From the NCBI RefSeq assembly GCF_014203605.1, contig NZ_JACHJJ010000028.1:1-64000 (forward strand): DNA of 64,000 bases. The letters run 5' to 3'. Positions 27,672 through 35,424 of this stretch are shown piece after piece; positions within the stretch are counted from its first letter, which is position 1; every line of letters starts with the position of its first letter. Source of the stretch: Thiemannella venezuelensis. Lineage in GTDB: Bacteria; Actinomycetota; Actinomycetes; Streptosporangiales; Streptosporangiaceae. The notes under the pieces are model-generated. The model made no database searches, was not told the DNA's origin, and saw nothing but the letters and a program-made list of their open reading frames with translations. A program made the position numbers and the translations under genes.

Positions 27672-28535
27672 TCAGGGACGGGCGGGCTCCCGGTCGGGCG
27701 CACCGATCCAGTCGTCGACCGCGGCGAAGGTCTCCCGTGCGATCAGCCGCTGGCCGGCGGCATTGGGATGGAAGTAGTCCCACCCGCTGACGTGCTCCAG
27801 CGTGAACCGGTAGTCGAACAGGGCGTTGCCGTCGAACCGGCAGGCAGGGCCGTACGCGGCGCAGACCCGGGCCAGGGCCGTGTTGTAGTCCGCCACCCGG
27901 GCGCGCACGCGGTCCCGGCGCGCCCGGTCGGCGGCGGCCATGGAGGTCGGCTTGGCCAGCATGGTCTGGCAGATCCGGGCGACCGACCAGAAACCGCGCG
28001 CCACCGGGCTGTCCTTGCCCACCTGCCACAGCCGTTTGAGGTCGGGGATGCTCGCCAGGAGGACCCGCCCGGCGGGCCTGCCCTGCCGGAACAGGCGCAG
28101 CGCCTCGGCCACCCGCTGCCGGTAGACCGCGACCGGCGTCATCCTCCGCTCCTCGGACATGCAGGCGTCCTGGGCGCCGATCAGGATCGTCACGTAGTCG
28201 GCCCGCCGCGCCACCGCCCGCTCCATCTGGCCGGCGAGGTCGGCGCTGGTCGCCCCGGGGACGGCCAGGTTGACGTTGTTGCCGTCGATCGCCCCGTCCG
28301 CGGCGCGCAGCCGCAGGTAGTGGCTGCGCACCTCCGGATGGTCCCCGGCCGTCCAGGACCGCGAGGTGCACGCGACGTACCAGCCGCAGACGTTGAACCC
28401 CGCGCTGATCGAATCGCCCAGCGCGGCCATGACCACGGGTCTCCACGGTTCGGCGGCGCTCGCCGCCGCGGGGGTCAGCAGTGCGGCCACGAGGGCCGCC
28501 GCCCCTGTGAATGTGGTCACAGTCCTGCGGGTCAT
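27672..28535 (-). CDS. Secreted SGNH/GDSL hydrolase
   Basis: A 287-residue secreted esterase/lipase. An N-terminal signal peptide (TTFTGAAALVAALLTPAAAS, cleavage near ASA-AEP) precedes the catalytic domain. Block I is ALGDSISAG with the nucleophilic serine, the glycine block is VNLAVPGATS, block III is ILIGAQDAC, where Ala-Gln replaces the usual Gly-Asn, and block V is DYFHPNAAGQ with the catalytic Asp-His pair. Three or more cysteines may form disulfides. The block III change may alter the oxyanion hole. It acts outside the cell. Confidence 0.9.
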   Translation of the reverse strand: MTRRTVTTFTGAAALVAALLTPAAASAAEPWRPVVMAALGDSISAGFNVCGWYVACTSRSWTAGDHPEVRSHYLRLRAADGAIDGNNVNLAVPGATSADLAGQMERAVARRADYVTILIGAQDACMSEERRMTPVAVYRQRVAEALRLFRQGRPAGRVLLASIPDLKRLWQVGKDSPVARGFWSVARICQTMLAKPTSMAAADRARRDRVRARVADYNTALARVCAAYGPACRFDGNALFDYRFTLEHVSGWDYFHPNAAGQRLIARETFAAVDDWIGAPDREPARP

Positions 28536-28699
28536 GGCGCCTCCGGTCGCGAGATCGCTACTGATCCGGATGTATCACCGCAGGACAGGGACACGCCCGG
28601 ACTTGACCGACTCCCTTGGTTTCCTTGACACACCGCAGCGGGCGTGCTTGCCCGGGGGCCCCCGTCGAACACGTTCAGTTTCCGCATAGAGTGTTGTGG

Positions 28700-29929
28700 G
28701 TGAGAGTCGCACCCGGACTGACCCGTCCTCTCGTGGTGAGAAGCACCCTCGTCGGAGACCCCGGCGACCTGATCTCGCGACTTCCCGGCACCGCCCCCTA
28801 CGCCTGGATCAGGCGCGGAGAGGGACTGGTCGCCTGGGGAGAGGCCGCGCGGGTGACGGTGCCCCCGGGCCCCGGCCGCTTCGAGTGGGCCCGCGACCGG
28901 CTCTCGGAGATCTTCGACCAGGCGCACGTCGACGACGACGTGCGCGCTCCCGGCTCCGGCCCGGTCGCCTTCGGCTCCTTCACCTTCGACCCGGACTCCC
29001 CCGGCTCGGTCCTCGTCGTGCCCCGGACGATCCTCGCCCGCCGCGGCGGCCGGGCCTGGCTCACCACCATCGGCGAGGAGCTCCTCGACCCGGTCGCCCC
29101 CATCCGCGACCCCGGCAGGATCCGGTACGGCGACGGCAGCCTGACCGCCCCGGAGTGGGAGCACGCGGTGGCCCAGGCCGTGCGGCGGATCCGCTCCGGC
29201 CGCCTGGCGAAGGTCGTCCTCGCCCGCGACCTGACCGCCGTGGCCGAGCGCCCCATCGACGTCCGGCTGCTCCTGTCCCGCCTGGCCGCGCGCTTCCCCG
29301 AGTGCTACGCCTTCTCCTGCGCGGGCCTGGTCGGCGCCACCCCGGAGCTGCTGGTCCGCCACACCGGCGAGACCATCGAGTCCCTGGTCCTGGCCGGAAC
29401 GACCGCCCGCGGCACCGGCACCGCCGACGACGTGGCCCGCGGCGCGGCCCTGTTCGCCTCGGAGAAGGACCGCCAGGAGCACGCCTGCGCGGTGGAGTCG
29501 GTCCGCGAGACCCTCGGCCCGCTCTGCGCGGAGCTGAAGGTGCCCGAGGAGCCCGAGCTGCTCGTGCTCCCGAACGTCCAGCACCTGGCCACTCCGGTCA
29601 CCGGCCGCCTGACCGCGGGGATCTCGGTGCTGGACGTGGTGGCGGCCATGCATCCCACCGCGGCCGTGGGCGGCACTCCCACGCGGACCGCGCTGGAGGT
29701 CATCCGCGAGCTGGAGGGCATGGACCGCGCCGGCTACGCCGGGCCGGTCGGCTGGGTCGACGCCCGCGGCGACGGCGAGTGGGGCATCGCCCTGCGCTGC
29801 GCCCAGATCTCCGGATCCCGGGCCCGGCTGTTCGCCGGCGGCGGCATCATGGCCGGCTCCGACCCGGCCGCCGAGCTGGCCGAGGCCCAGGCCAAGATCC
29901 GCGTCATGCAGTACGCCCTGGAGGGCTGA
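28700..29929 (+). CDS. menF: Isochorismate synthase
   Basis: A 409-residue chorismate-utilising enzyme converting chorismate to isochorismate. Visible blocks are VVLARDLTAV, PECYAFSCAGLVGATPELL, SLVLAGTTARGT, ASEKDRQEHACAVESVRETL, LVLPNVQHLATPVTG, AMHPTAAVGGTP and RLFAGGGIMAGSDP. TAGAGT (28687-28692) lies 7 bases upstream of GTG 28700, so it is probably leaderless. menC, menD and menE 18-20 kb away favour a menaquinone role over siderophore synthesis, but entC-type function cannot be excluded. Confidence 0.88.
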   Translation: MRVAPGLTRPLVVRSTLVGDPGDLISRLPGTAPYAWIRRGEGLVAWGEAARVTVPPGPGRFEWARDRLSEIFDQAHVDDDVRAPGSGPVAFGSFTFDPDSPGSVLVVPRTILARRGGRAWLTTIGEELLDPVAPIRDPGRIRYGDGSLTAPEWEHAVAQAVRRIRSGRLAKVVLARDLTAVAERPIDVRLLLSRLAARFPECYAFSCAGLVGATPELLVRHTGETIESLVLAGTTARGTGTADDVARGAALFASEKDRQEHACAVESVRETLGPLCAELKVPEEPELLVLPNVQHLATPVTGRLTAGISVLDVVAAMHPTAAVGGTPTRTALEVIRELEGMDRAGYAGPVGWVDARGDGEWGIALRCAQISGSRARLFAGGGIMAGSDPAAELAEAQAKIRVMQYALEG

Positions 29930-29969
29930 GGGCCGCCGTGTCCGGCGCGCGCCGGCGAGGACGGCCCTC
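29928..29969 (+). terminator. Hairpin terminator after menF
   Basis: GAGGGCCG (29928-29935) pairs with CGGCCCTC (29962-29969). A 14-bp self-complementary core, CCGGCGCGCGCCGG (29942-29955), lies inside. The stem starts within the stop codon of the isochorismate synthase gene. It has no T-tract. Confidence 0.55.
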
Positions 29970-30059
29970 GGGCCGAAGCATGCGAGCTCCTGGTCGATGA
30001 CCGGGTGTCGCCCCCACCGACCGGATGGGGGTCGCCGACCGGCGACCCCGGACCGGCGG

Positions 30060-30428
30060 TCACAGCGCGGCGTATACCGCCTCGACCAGCGCCGTCTTCC
30101 GGGGGTCGTCGGAGATCAGCGGTCCCATCCGGTTCATCACGTAGCCGATGGAGACCCCCGCCTCGGGGTCGGCCAGTCCGCACGAGCCGCCGTAGCCGTC
30201 GTGGCCGAACGCCCGCGGGTTGGGGCCGTACGAGCCGCGCTCCCCGCTCAGCCAGTAGCCCAGCGCGATCTCGGTCTCGCCGCCGAGGCCCGCGCCGAGC
30301 ACGAGGTCGACGCAGGCGCCCTGTCCCTGCCGGGCGCGCTCGACGGCTCCGGCCGACAGCAGCCGGTGACCGCCCCAGCTCCCGCCGCACGCCATGACGC
30401 CGTACAGCGCGGCCACCGCCCTCGCCGC
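30060..30428 (-). pseudogene. Beta-lactamase-fold hydrolase, C-terminal remnant
   Basis: About 120 residues match only the end of serine beta-lactamase/esterase (class C-like) family proteins: ARAVAALYGVMACGGSWGGH, LLSAGAVERARQG, GYWLSGERGSYGPN, RAFGHDGYGGSCGLADPEAG and YVMNRMG. The HDGYGGS block corresponds to the KTG-like HxG motif region. The N-terminal 250 residues with the SxxK nucleophile are missing; upstream sequence runs straight into the response-regulator stop at 30471. It is probably a degenerate gene cut by deletion. Confidence 0.65.
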
Positions 30429-30470
30429 GCAGAGGACCGGGCGGGAATCCCCTCTTCCGAGGAGGGGCGG

Positions 30471-31115
30471 TCACGACTCCAGGTAGCGCAGCACGGCGAG
30501 CACCCGGCGGCTGTAGCCGGTGACGTGCAGCAGCCCGAGCTTGTCGAAGATCGCGTTGACGTGTTTCTCGACCGCGCTCTGCGAGACGTGCAGCCGCTCG
30601 GCGACGGAGGCGTTCGTACGGCCCTGCGCCATCTGGTCGAGCACGTCCCGTTCACGGGGCGTGAGCCTGGCCAGCGGGTCCAGGTGGGTGGTGCGGGCCA
30701 GGAGCTGGCGCACCACCTCCGGGTCGAAGGCCGCTCCCCCGGCGCCGACCCGCTCCAGCGCGTCGAGGAAGTCGGCGACCTGCGCCACCCGGTCCTTCAG
30801 CAGGTAGCCGACGCCCTCCACCTCACCGCTCATCAGTTCGGTCGCGTAGCGTTTCTCGACGTACTGCGAGAGCACCAGCACGCGGGTCTCCGGCCGGCGG
30901 CGGCGGATCTCCAGCACCGCCCGCAGCCCCTCATCGGTGTGGGTCGGCGGCATCCGCACGTCGGCGACCACGATGTCGGGCCCGTGCTCGGCCGCCGCCG
31001 CGACGAGCGCCTCGCCGTCGCCGACCGCGGCCGGGACCTCGTGGCCCTCCTCCACCAGCAGCCGGACCAGGCCCTCGCGCAGCAGCGCCGAGTCCTCGGC
31101 CAGGATCACCCGCAT
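30471..31115 (-). CDS. NarL/LuxR-type response regulator
   Basis: A 214-residue response regulator: a receiver domain with phospho-acceptor D52 (DIVVADVRMP), then a LuxR-type helix-turn-helix (LTPRERDVLDQMAQGRTNAS, then LHVSQSAVEKHVNAIFDKLG). It lies 45 bases downstream of the sensor kinase gene, its presumed partner. The receiver carries the PPTHTDEG segment typical of the group that pairs with DUF-type membrane kinases in actinomycetes. Targets are unknown; the adjacent DedA gene is a candidate. Confidence 0.93.
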   Translation of the reverse strand: MRVILAEDSALLREGLVRLLVEEGHEVPAAVGDGEALVAAAAEHGPDIVVADVRMPPTHTDEGLRAVLEIRRRRPETRVLVLSQYVEKRYATELMSGEVEGVGYLLKDRVAQVADFLDALERVGAGGAAFDPEVVRQLLARTTHLDPLARLTPRERDVLDQMAQGRTNASVAERLHVSQSAVEKHVNAIFDKLGLLHVTGYSRRVLAVLRYLES

Positions 31116-31160
31116 GGCACCTCCATGACGATCACGGTAGCGGGGCCGGGGGAACGGAGC

Positions 31161-32345
31161 TCAGCCGCACGGCAGCTCCGCCGCGATCACGGTGGGCCCG
31201 CCGGGCGGGCTGTCCACCCGCAGCCGGCCGTCCAGCGCGGCGACCCGCCGGGCCAGGCCGGACAGGCCGCCGCCCGCGGGATCGGCGCCGCCCCGCCCGT
31301 CGTCGGCCACCCGCACCACGACCGCCGCACCGCTCCCGGCGGTCTCCAGGCCGACGTCCACGGTGACGGCGCCGGCCCGCGCGTGCTTGACGGCGTTGGT
31401 GACCGCCTCGCTGACCACGAAGTAGACGGCCGTCTCCACCGGCCCCGGCGGGCGCCCGCGCAGGCCGTACCGGACCGTGACCGGCACGGCGGCCCGCTCG
31501 GCGACGCCGGCCAGCGCGTCCTGCAGGCCGAGGGCGTCCAGACCGCTCGGGTAGACCCGCCAGGCGACCTCCCGCAGCTCGCTCAGGGCCTCCTGCGCCT
31601 CGGCGTGGGCCTGGGCGAGCAGTTCGTCGAGCCGTTCGGGCGAGCGGCCCCTGCGGGCCCTGCCGATCAGCACGGCCAGCGCGACCAGGCGCTGCTGGAC
31701 CCCGTCGTGCAGGTCGCGCTCGATCCGCCGGCGTTCCTGGTCGACGGCGGCCACGGCGCCCGCGCGGGTATCGGCCAGCTCGGCGATGCGGCGCCGGAGC
31801 AGTTCGGTGGGGCTGGGGCCGAGCGCCGCCAGGGCGAGCCTGCGCTCCACGGCGACCAGGCCGAGGAACCCCATGATCTCCAGGAAGAGCAGGACCAGCC
31901 CGGCGAACGCGATGTAGGCCACCACCCCCGGATCCGGCGGTATGCCGTCGAACGGCTCCCCCCGGCCCCACTGCCAGGCGATCGTCACCCCGGTGCCGAT
32001 CCCGAAGACCAGGAGCAGCAGGACCGCCGCGGCGAGCAGCCCGAGCGGGACGCGCCGGGCGAGGTAGCCCAGTGCCCGGCGGCCGTCGTAGCCGGAGACC
32101 TCCACCCCGCCCAGCAGCTCCAGCCTCCGGGTCTCCAGGGCGGCCAGCCGTACGGCTCCGGCCAGCGCGCGGGGCCTCGCCCGGGCGGAGAGCAGGAGCG
32201 GGGCGGCCCCGGCGAGGAAGGCGAGGCCGGCCAGGGCCGAGACGACCCCGAGGGCGAGGCCGGCCAGCGACCCCGCGGCCCGCGCCACCGTCGGACGCGC
32301 CACCGTCGAACGCGCCACCGTCGAACGCGCCGCCCGTGCCGTCAT
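31161..32345 (-). CDS. Sensor histidine kinase (HisKA_3 type)
   Basis: A 394-residue membrane kinase. An N-terminal region with about four hydrophobic helices (residues 25-55, 100-125, 140-165) is followed by the dimerisation/phospho-acceptor helix ERRRIERDLHDGVQQR (H213). The ATPase domain follows, with the N-box VSEAVTNAVKHA and G-box VADDGRGGADPAGGGLSGLA. It probably senses a membrane or envelope signal and phosphorylates the downstream regulator. ATG overlaps the stop of the DedA gene. The first 20 residues come from a 15-bp tandem repeat. Confidence 0.92.
   Translation of the reverse strand: MTARAARSTVARSTVARPTVARAAGSLAGLALGVVSALAGLAFLAGAAPLLLSARARPRALAGAVRLAALETRRLELLGGVEVSGYDGRRALGYLARRVPLGLLAAAVLLLLVFGIGTGVTIAWQWGRGEPFDGIPPDPGVVAYIAFAGLVLLFLEIMGFLGLVAVERRLALAALGPSPTELLRRRIAELADTRAGAVAAVDQERRRIERDLHDGVQQRLVALAVLIGRARRGRSPERLDELLAQAHAEAQEALSELREVAWRVYPSGLDALGLQDALAGVAERAAVPVTVRYGLRGRPPGPVETAVYFVVSEAVTNAVKHARAGAVTVDVGLETAGSGAAVVVRVADDGRGGADPAGGGLSGLARRVAALDGRLRVDSPPGGPTVIAAELPCG
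32281..32325 (-). repeat. Three 15-bp tandem repeats in kinase N terminus
   Basis: The 15-bp units CGCGCCACCGTCGGA, CGCGCCACCGTCGAA and CGCGCCACCGTCGAA are contiguous (32281-32295, 32296-32310, 32311-32325). They encode the repeating STVAR-type pentapeptide of the cytoplasmic N-terminal tail. The unit length preserves frame, so copy number could vary without breaking the gene. Confidence 0.85.
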
Positions 32346-32989
32346 CCGGCGTGGTGCTTGCCCTTGCGCCGGTCCACGACCCGGACCCAGATGAAGATCA
32401 CTATGGCGAGCAGGACGACGCCCAGCACGGCCTTGGAGACGATGCCCATGTACCGCTCGACCAGGTCCCAGTTCTCACCGAGGAGGTACCCGGCCATCAC
32501 GAAGGCGGTGTTCCAGATGAGGCTCCCCGCCAGGGTGAGGATGGTGAAGATAGAGATCGGCATGCGCTCGACGCCGGCGGGGATCGAGATGAGGCTCCGG
32601 AAGATGGGGATCATCCGCCCGAAGAAGACCGTCTTCTTCCCGTGCCTGGCGAACCACGCCTCGGTCTTCTCGATGTCGGAGACGTTGATCAGCGGCAGCC
32701 GGGAGGCGATGGCGATCACCCGGTCCCGGCCGAGCAGCGCGCCGACCCCGTAGAGCACCAGCGCGCCGATCACCGAACCCAGCGTCGTCCAGAGCACGGC
32801 GTCGAACAGGCCCATGTCCCCCTTGTTGGCGGTGAACCCGGCCAGCGGCAGGATCACCTCGCTCGGCAGCGGGGGGAACAGGTTCTCCAGCGCGATCGCG
32901 ATCCCCGCCCCGGGCGCTCCCAGGGTCTCCATGAGGTTGATCGCCCACCCGGCGACTCCTGAGACCTCTTCGACAGTCGTTGAACTCAT
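32342..32989 (-). CDS. DedA family membrane protein
   Basis: A 215-residue DedA (SNARE-associated/VTT) protein with several membrane helices. Family blocks are ENLFPPLPSEVILPLAGF, LGSVIGALVLYGVGALLGRD and GRMIPIFRSLISIPAGVERM, the last containing the conserved arginines. DedA proteins act as lipid flippases in the undecaprenyl- or phospholipid-recycling step. It is the first gene of a DedA-kinase-regulator operon, an interesting pairing because both concern the envelope. Confidence 0.92.
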   Translation of the reverse strand: MSSTTVEEVSGVAGWAINLMETLGAPGAGIAIALENLFPPLPSEVILPLAGFTANKGDMGLFDAVLWTTLGSVIGALVLYGVGALLGRDRVIAIASRLPLINVSDIEKTEAWFARHGKKTVFFGRMIPIFRSLISIPAGVERMPISIFTILTLAGSLIWNTAFVMAGYLLGENWDLVERYMGIVSKAVLGVVLLAIVIFIWVRVVDRRKGKHHAG

Positions 32990-33289
32990 GGCACAAGGCT
33001 AGGGACCCGGGGATATGCCGTGCATGAGGCGTGCCGCCAGACTCCCCTGGCGTGCGCCCCAGGCCGGGGGTGCGGAAAACCCCAGGCGCCCGCCGTACGG
33101 GCGCACGTTCCGCGCCGGTCGGCGGGACGGTTGGATCATCGTCGATGTTTCCGCACGTCAGAACGGTTGCAGCCCGCTCCCGGCGGCAGCGGTGGGCGGG
33201 GCCGGCGGCCCACCGGGGAGAGGCGAAGCCCGCCGCCGCGGCCGTCGGCGGCCGCCCGGGCGCAGGCCGGTGTGACTTATCTCATAGTT

Positions 33290-33330
33290 TCGCGGAACGC
33301 GGGGTGCGGGCCCTGCCCGCGGTTCCGCGA
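33290..33330. promoter_or_regulatory. Large imperfect inverted repeat in 400-base gap
   Basis: TCGCGGAACGCGGG (33290-33303) pairs with CCCGCGGTTCCGCGA (33316-33330) with one bulged G. It is the main feature of the otherwise featureless gap from 32990 to 33393. An AT-rich stretch (TTATCTCATAGTTT) immediately precedes it and TAGGCT (33355-33360), a plausible -10 for the downstream unit, follows. It could be an operator or the 5' hairpin of a short transcript. Confidence 0.4.
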
Positions 33331-33393
33331 CCGCCCGCCCGGCGGCCGGACGATCTAGGCTGTGCGGCGTCCGGACCGCGCGAAGGAGGGCTC

Positions 33394-33438
33394 ATGACCG
33401 CAGCAGTGACCCGGGGCACACCATCGGCGCAGCCATGA
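33394..33438 (+). CDS. 14-codon leader ORF, coupled to next gene
   Basis: ATG at 33394 has a strong ribosome site (GAAGGAGGG) and encodes MTAAVTRGTPSAQP. Its TGA (33436-33438) overlaps the ATG of the following gene (33435) in the ATGA arrangement. That gene has no ribosome site of its own, so its translation should depend on ribosomes finishing this leader. No codon pattern suggesting amino-acid attenuation is seen. Confidence 0.6.
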   Translation: MTAAVTRGTPSAQP

Positions 33439-34496
33439 CGACCCCGCACGAGCTCGCACTGCTCAGGCTGGCGGCGCAGCGTCTCGCCGCCCCCGGCCCG
33501 GCCACCCCGGCCGAGGCCGTCCGCCTGCTGACCGCCGTGCAGGCGCAGGACTACGCGGGGGCCCTCACCTCGATCGCGCTGCGCACCGCGGAGGGGACCC
33601 GCGGGGCCGTCGAGGCCGCGCTCGACGCCGGCGAGATCGTCAGGTCCTGGCCGATGCGCGGCACCCTGCACGTCGTCGCGGCCGAGGACCTGCCCTGGAT
33701 GCTGGAGACGATGACGCCGCGGATCATCGCCGCCACCCGGGCCCGCCACGCCGAGCTCGGCCTCGACGCCTCCTCCTTCGAGGAGGCCCGCACGCTCGCC
33801 GTGGACGCCCTGTCCGGCGGGCGCCGGCTGCGCCGCGACGACCTGATGGCCGTGTGGGACGCCGGCGGCCTGGCCACCAAGGGGCAGCGCGGCTACCACA
33901 TGCTCGGCCACCTGGCGCAGACCGGAGTCCTCTGCCTCGGGCCGGTGCACGAGAACGAGCAGCTCATCGTGCTCACCGAGGAGTGGATCCCCGCGCCCCG
34001 GCGGCCGGAGCGCGAGGAGGCCCTCGGCGAGCTGGCGCTGCGCTACTTCCGCGGCCACGGCCCGGCCACCCTCAAGGACTTCGCCCGGTGGACGAACCTC
34101 CTGATGGCCGACGCCCGGACCGGGCTCGCGCTCGCCCTCCCCCGGCTCGCCCGCCTGGAGTCCGGCGGCGCCGAGTACTTCATGGACCCCGCGGCCCCCG
34201 AGCTGCTCGACTCCTGCCGGTCCCGCGCGCGCGGCGTCTTCCTGCTCCCCGGGTTCGACGAGTTCATGCTGGGCTACGGCGACCGCGGCGCGGCGCTGCC
34301 CGCCGAGTTCGCCGGCCGCATCGTGCCGGGCGGCAACGGCGTGTTCCGGCCCACCGTGGTGAGCGACGGCCGGGTCGTGGGGACCTGGAATCACACCGGC
34401 CGCGGCGCGAGGCGCACCCTGGCCGCGGCGCCGTTCACCGCGTTCTCCGACGAGGTCGCCGAGGAGCTCCCCCGGCTCTACGCCGCCCTGCCGTGA
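33435..34496 (+). CDS. Winged-helix protein, AlkZ-like DNA glycosylase family
   Basis: A 353-residue protein of the HTH_42/YcaQ-AlkZ family. AlkZ-type enzymes excise bulky or cross-linked alkylated bases using a QxQ motif. The equivalent here is probably QAQ in LLTAVQAQDYAGALTSIALR (about residue 36). Further family blocks are SWPMRGTLHVV, DLMAVWDAGGL, GHGPATLKDFARW, LLPGFDEFMLGY and GVFRPTVVSDGRVVGTW. The intact motif supports glycosylase activity, but related AlkX-type members have other substrates. Translation is coupled to the 14-codon leader ORF. Confidence 0.85.
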   Translation: MTTPHELALLRLAAQRLAAPGPATPAEAVRLLTAVQAQDYAGALTSIALRTAEGTRGAVEAALDAGEIVRSWPMRGTLHVVAAEDLPWMLETMTPRIIAATRARHAELGLDASSFEEARTLAVDALSGGRRLRRDDLMAVWDAGGLATKGQRGYHMLGHLAQTGVLCLGPVHENEQLIVLTEEWIPAPRRPEREEALGELALRYFRGHGPATLKDFARWTNLLMADARTGLALALPRLARLESGGAEYFMDPAAPELLDSCRSRARGVFLLPGFDEFMLGYGDRGAALPAEFAGRIVPGGNGVFRPTVVSDGRVVGTWNHTGRGARRTLAAAPFTAFSDEVAEELPRLYAALP

Positions 34497-34511
34497 CCTC
34501 CCCGCCGTGAC

Positions 34512-34539
34512 GCTCCCGCCCGTCCCTGCGGGCGGGAGC
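34512..34539. terminator. Bidirectional terminator between convergent genes
   Basis: A perfect 11-bp stem, GCTCCCGCCCG (34512-34522) with CGGGCGGGAGC (34529-34539), with a six-base loop. It sits in the 48-base gap between the convergent AlkZ-like and YigZ genes. Confidence 0.75.
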
Positions 34540-34544
34540 CGGCC

Positions 34545-35180
34545 TCAGCCGCCCTCCTGCCGGAGATGGACCGCCTCCCCCGGCTCGACGTCCGCGCGGC
34601 CGGCCGTCAGCGTGGCGACCCAGTCGGGGAAGGCCGCCAGCTCCGGCTCGCGCACCGCCACCTCCAGCCCCACCCGCGCGCCGTAGCGGACTCCCCTGAC
34701 CTCGTACGGCGAGGCCCGGAGGCTGTTCTCCAGCCGCCCGGCCAGGACGTGGTCCACCGTCACCGTCATGACCCTCGCGGGCACCATCGTCACCGGGACC
34801 GCCAGGTCCAGGGTCTTGGCGACCGCGCCGCCGTAGGCGCGCACCAGCCCGCCCGCGCCGAGTTTCACCCCGCCGAAGTAGCGCGTGACCACCGCCACCA
34901 CGTCGCCGATCCCCCGGCGCAGCAGCGTCTCCAGCATCGGCGCCCCGGCCGTGCCCCCGGGCTCGCCGTCGTCGTCGGAGCGCTGGACCCGCCGGTCACC
35001 GCCGATCACGTAGGCCGAGCAGTTGTGCGTGGCGTCGGCGTGCAGCTCCTTGCGCCCGGCGACGACCGCGCGGGCGTCCTCCTCCGCGGAGACCGGGACC
35101 AGCAGGCAGATGAACCGCGACCCCTTGATCTCGATCTCGTGCTCGATCTGCTCATCCAGCGTCAGGTACGGCTCGGCCAC
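34545..35180 (-). CDS. YigZ/IMPACT family protein
   Basis: A 211-residue UPF0029/IMPACT protein. The N-terminal domain has EIEIKGSRFICLLVPVSAEE, THNCSAYVIG, SDDDGEPGGTAGAPML and TRYFGGVKLGAGGLVRAYGG, all family hallmarks. The smaller C-terminal domain is ferredoxin-like. The eukaryotic member modulates Gcn2 and YigZ binds RNA or ribosomes, but the bacterial function is not settled. GTG at 35180 is chosen because family homology begins there; upstream in-frame sequence is low-complexity. Confidence 0.88.
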   Translation of the reverse strand: MAEPYLTLDEQIEHEIEIKGSRFICLLVPVSAEEDARAVVAGRKELHADATHNCSAYVIGGDRRVQRSDDDGEPGGTAGAPMLETLLRRGIGDVVAVVTRYFGGVKLGAGGLVRAYGGAVAKTLDLAVPVTMVPARVMTVTVDHVLAGRLENSLRASPYEVRGVRYGARVGLEVAVREPELAAFPDWVATLTAGRADVEPGEAVHLRQEGG

Positions 35181-35350
35181 CCTCGCAGGGTACCGGCGGG
35201 GCCAAAGGGCCGTGAGCCGGGCGGCCTCCCCTCCAGGCGGGAGCCGCCCGGTGGGGAGCACCGGTCCGTCCCGGCGGGAGAGCACCGCGACGCCGCCTCC
35301 CCGGCCCGCCCGGAGCCTCGCTTCCGTTGTGGCGGCGTGATTGGCTTGCC

Positions 35351-35419
35351 GGACCGGTGATGTCCGGACCGGTGATGTCCGGACCGGCCCGCTTCCTTTA
35401 CAATGTAGATTCATTCTGG
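35351..35419 (+). promoter_or_regulatory. Tandem 15-bp repeats and promoter of PIG-L gene
   Basis: GGACCGGTGATGTCC is repeated exactly (35351-35365 and 35366-35380), followed by a third partial unit GGACCGG (35381-35387). The repeats generate overlapping palindromes around CCGGACCGG. TACAAT (35399-35404) is a good -10, placing the start near 35411 with GGAGG just after. The block 35395-35419 shares CTTTAC and GTAGATTCA with 7434-7458. The repeats are a likely operator array upstream of the -10. Confidence 0.6.
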
Positions 35420-35424
35420 AGGCC

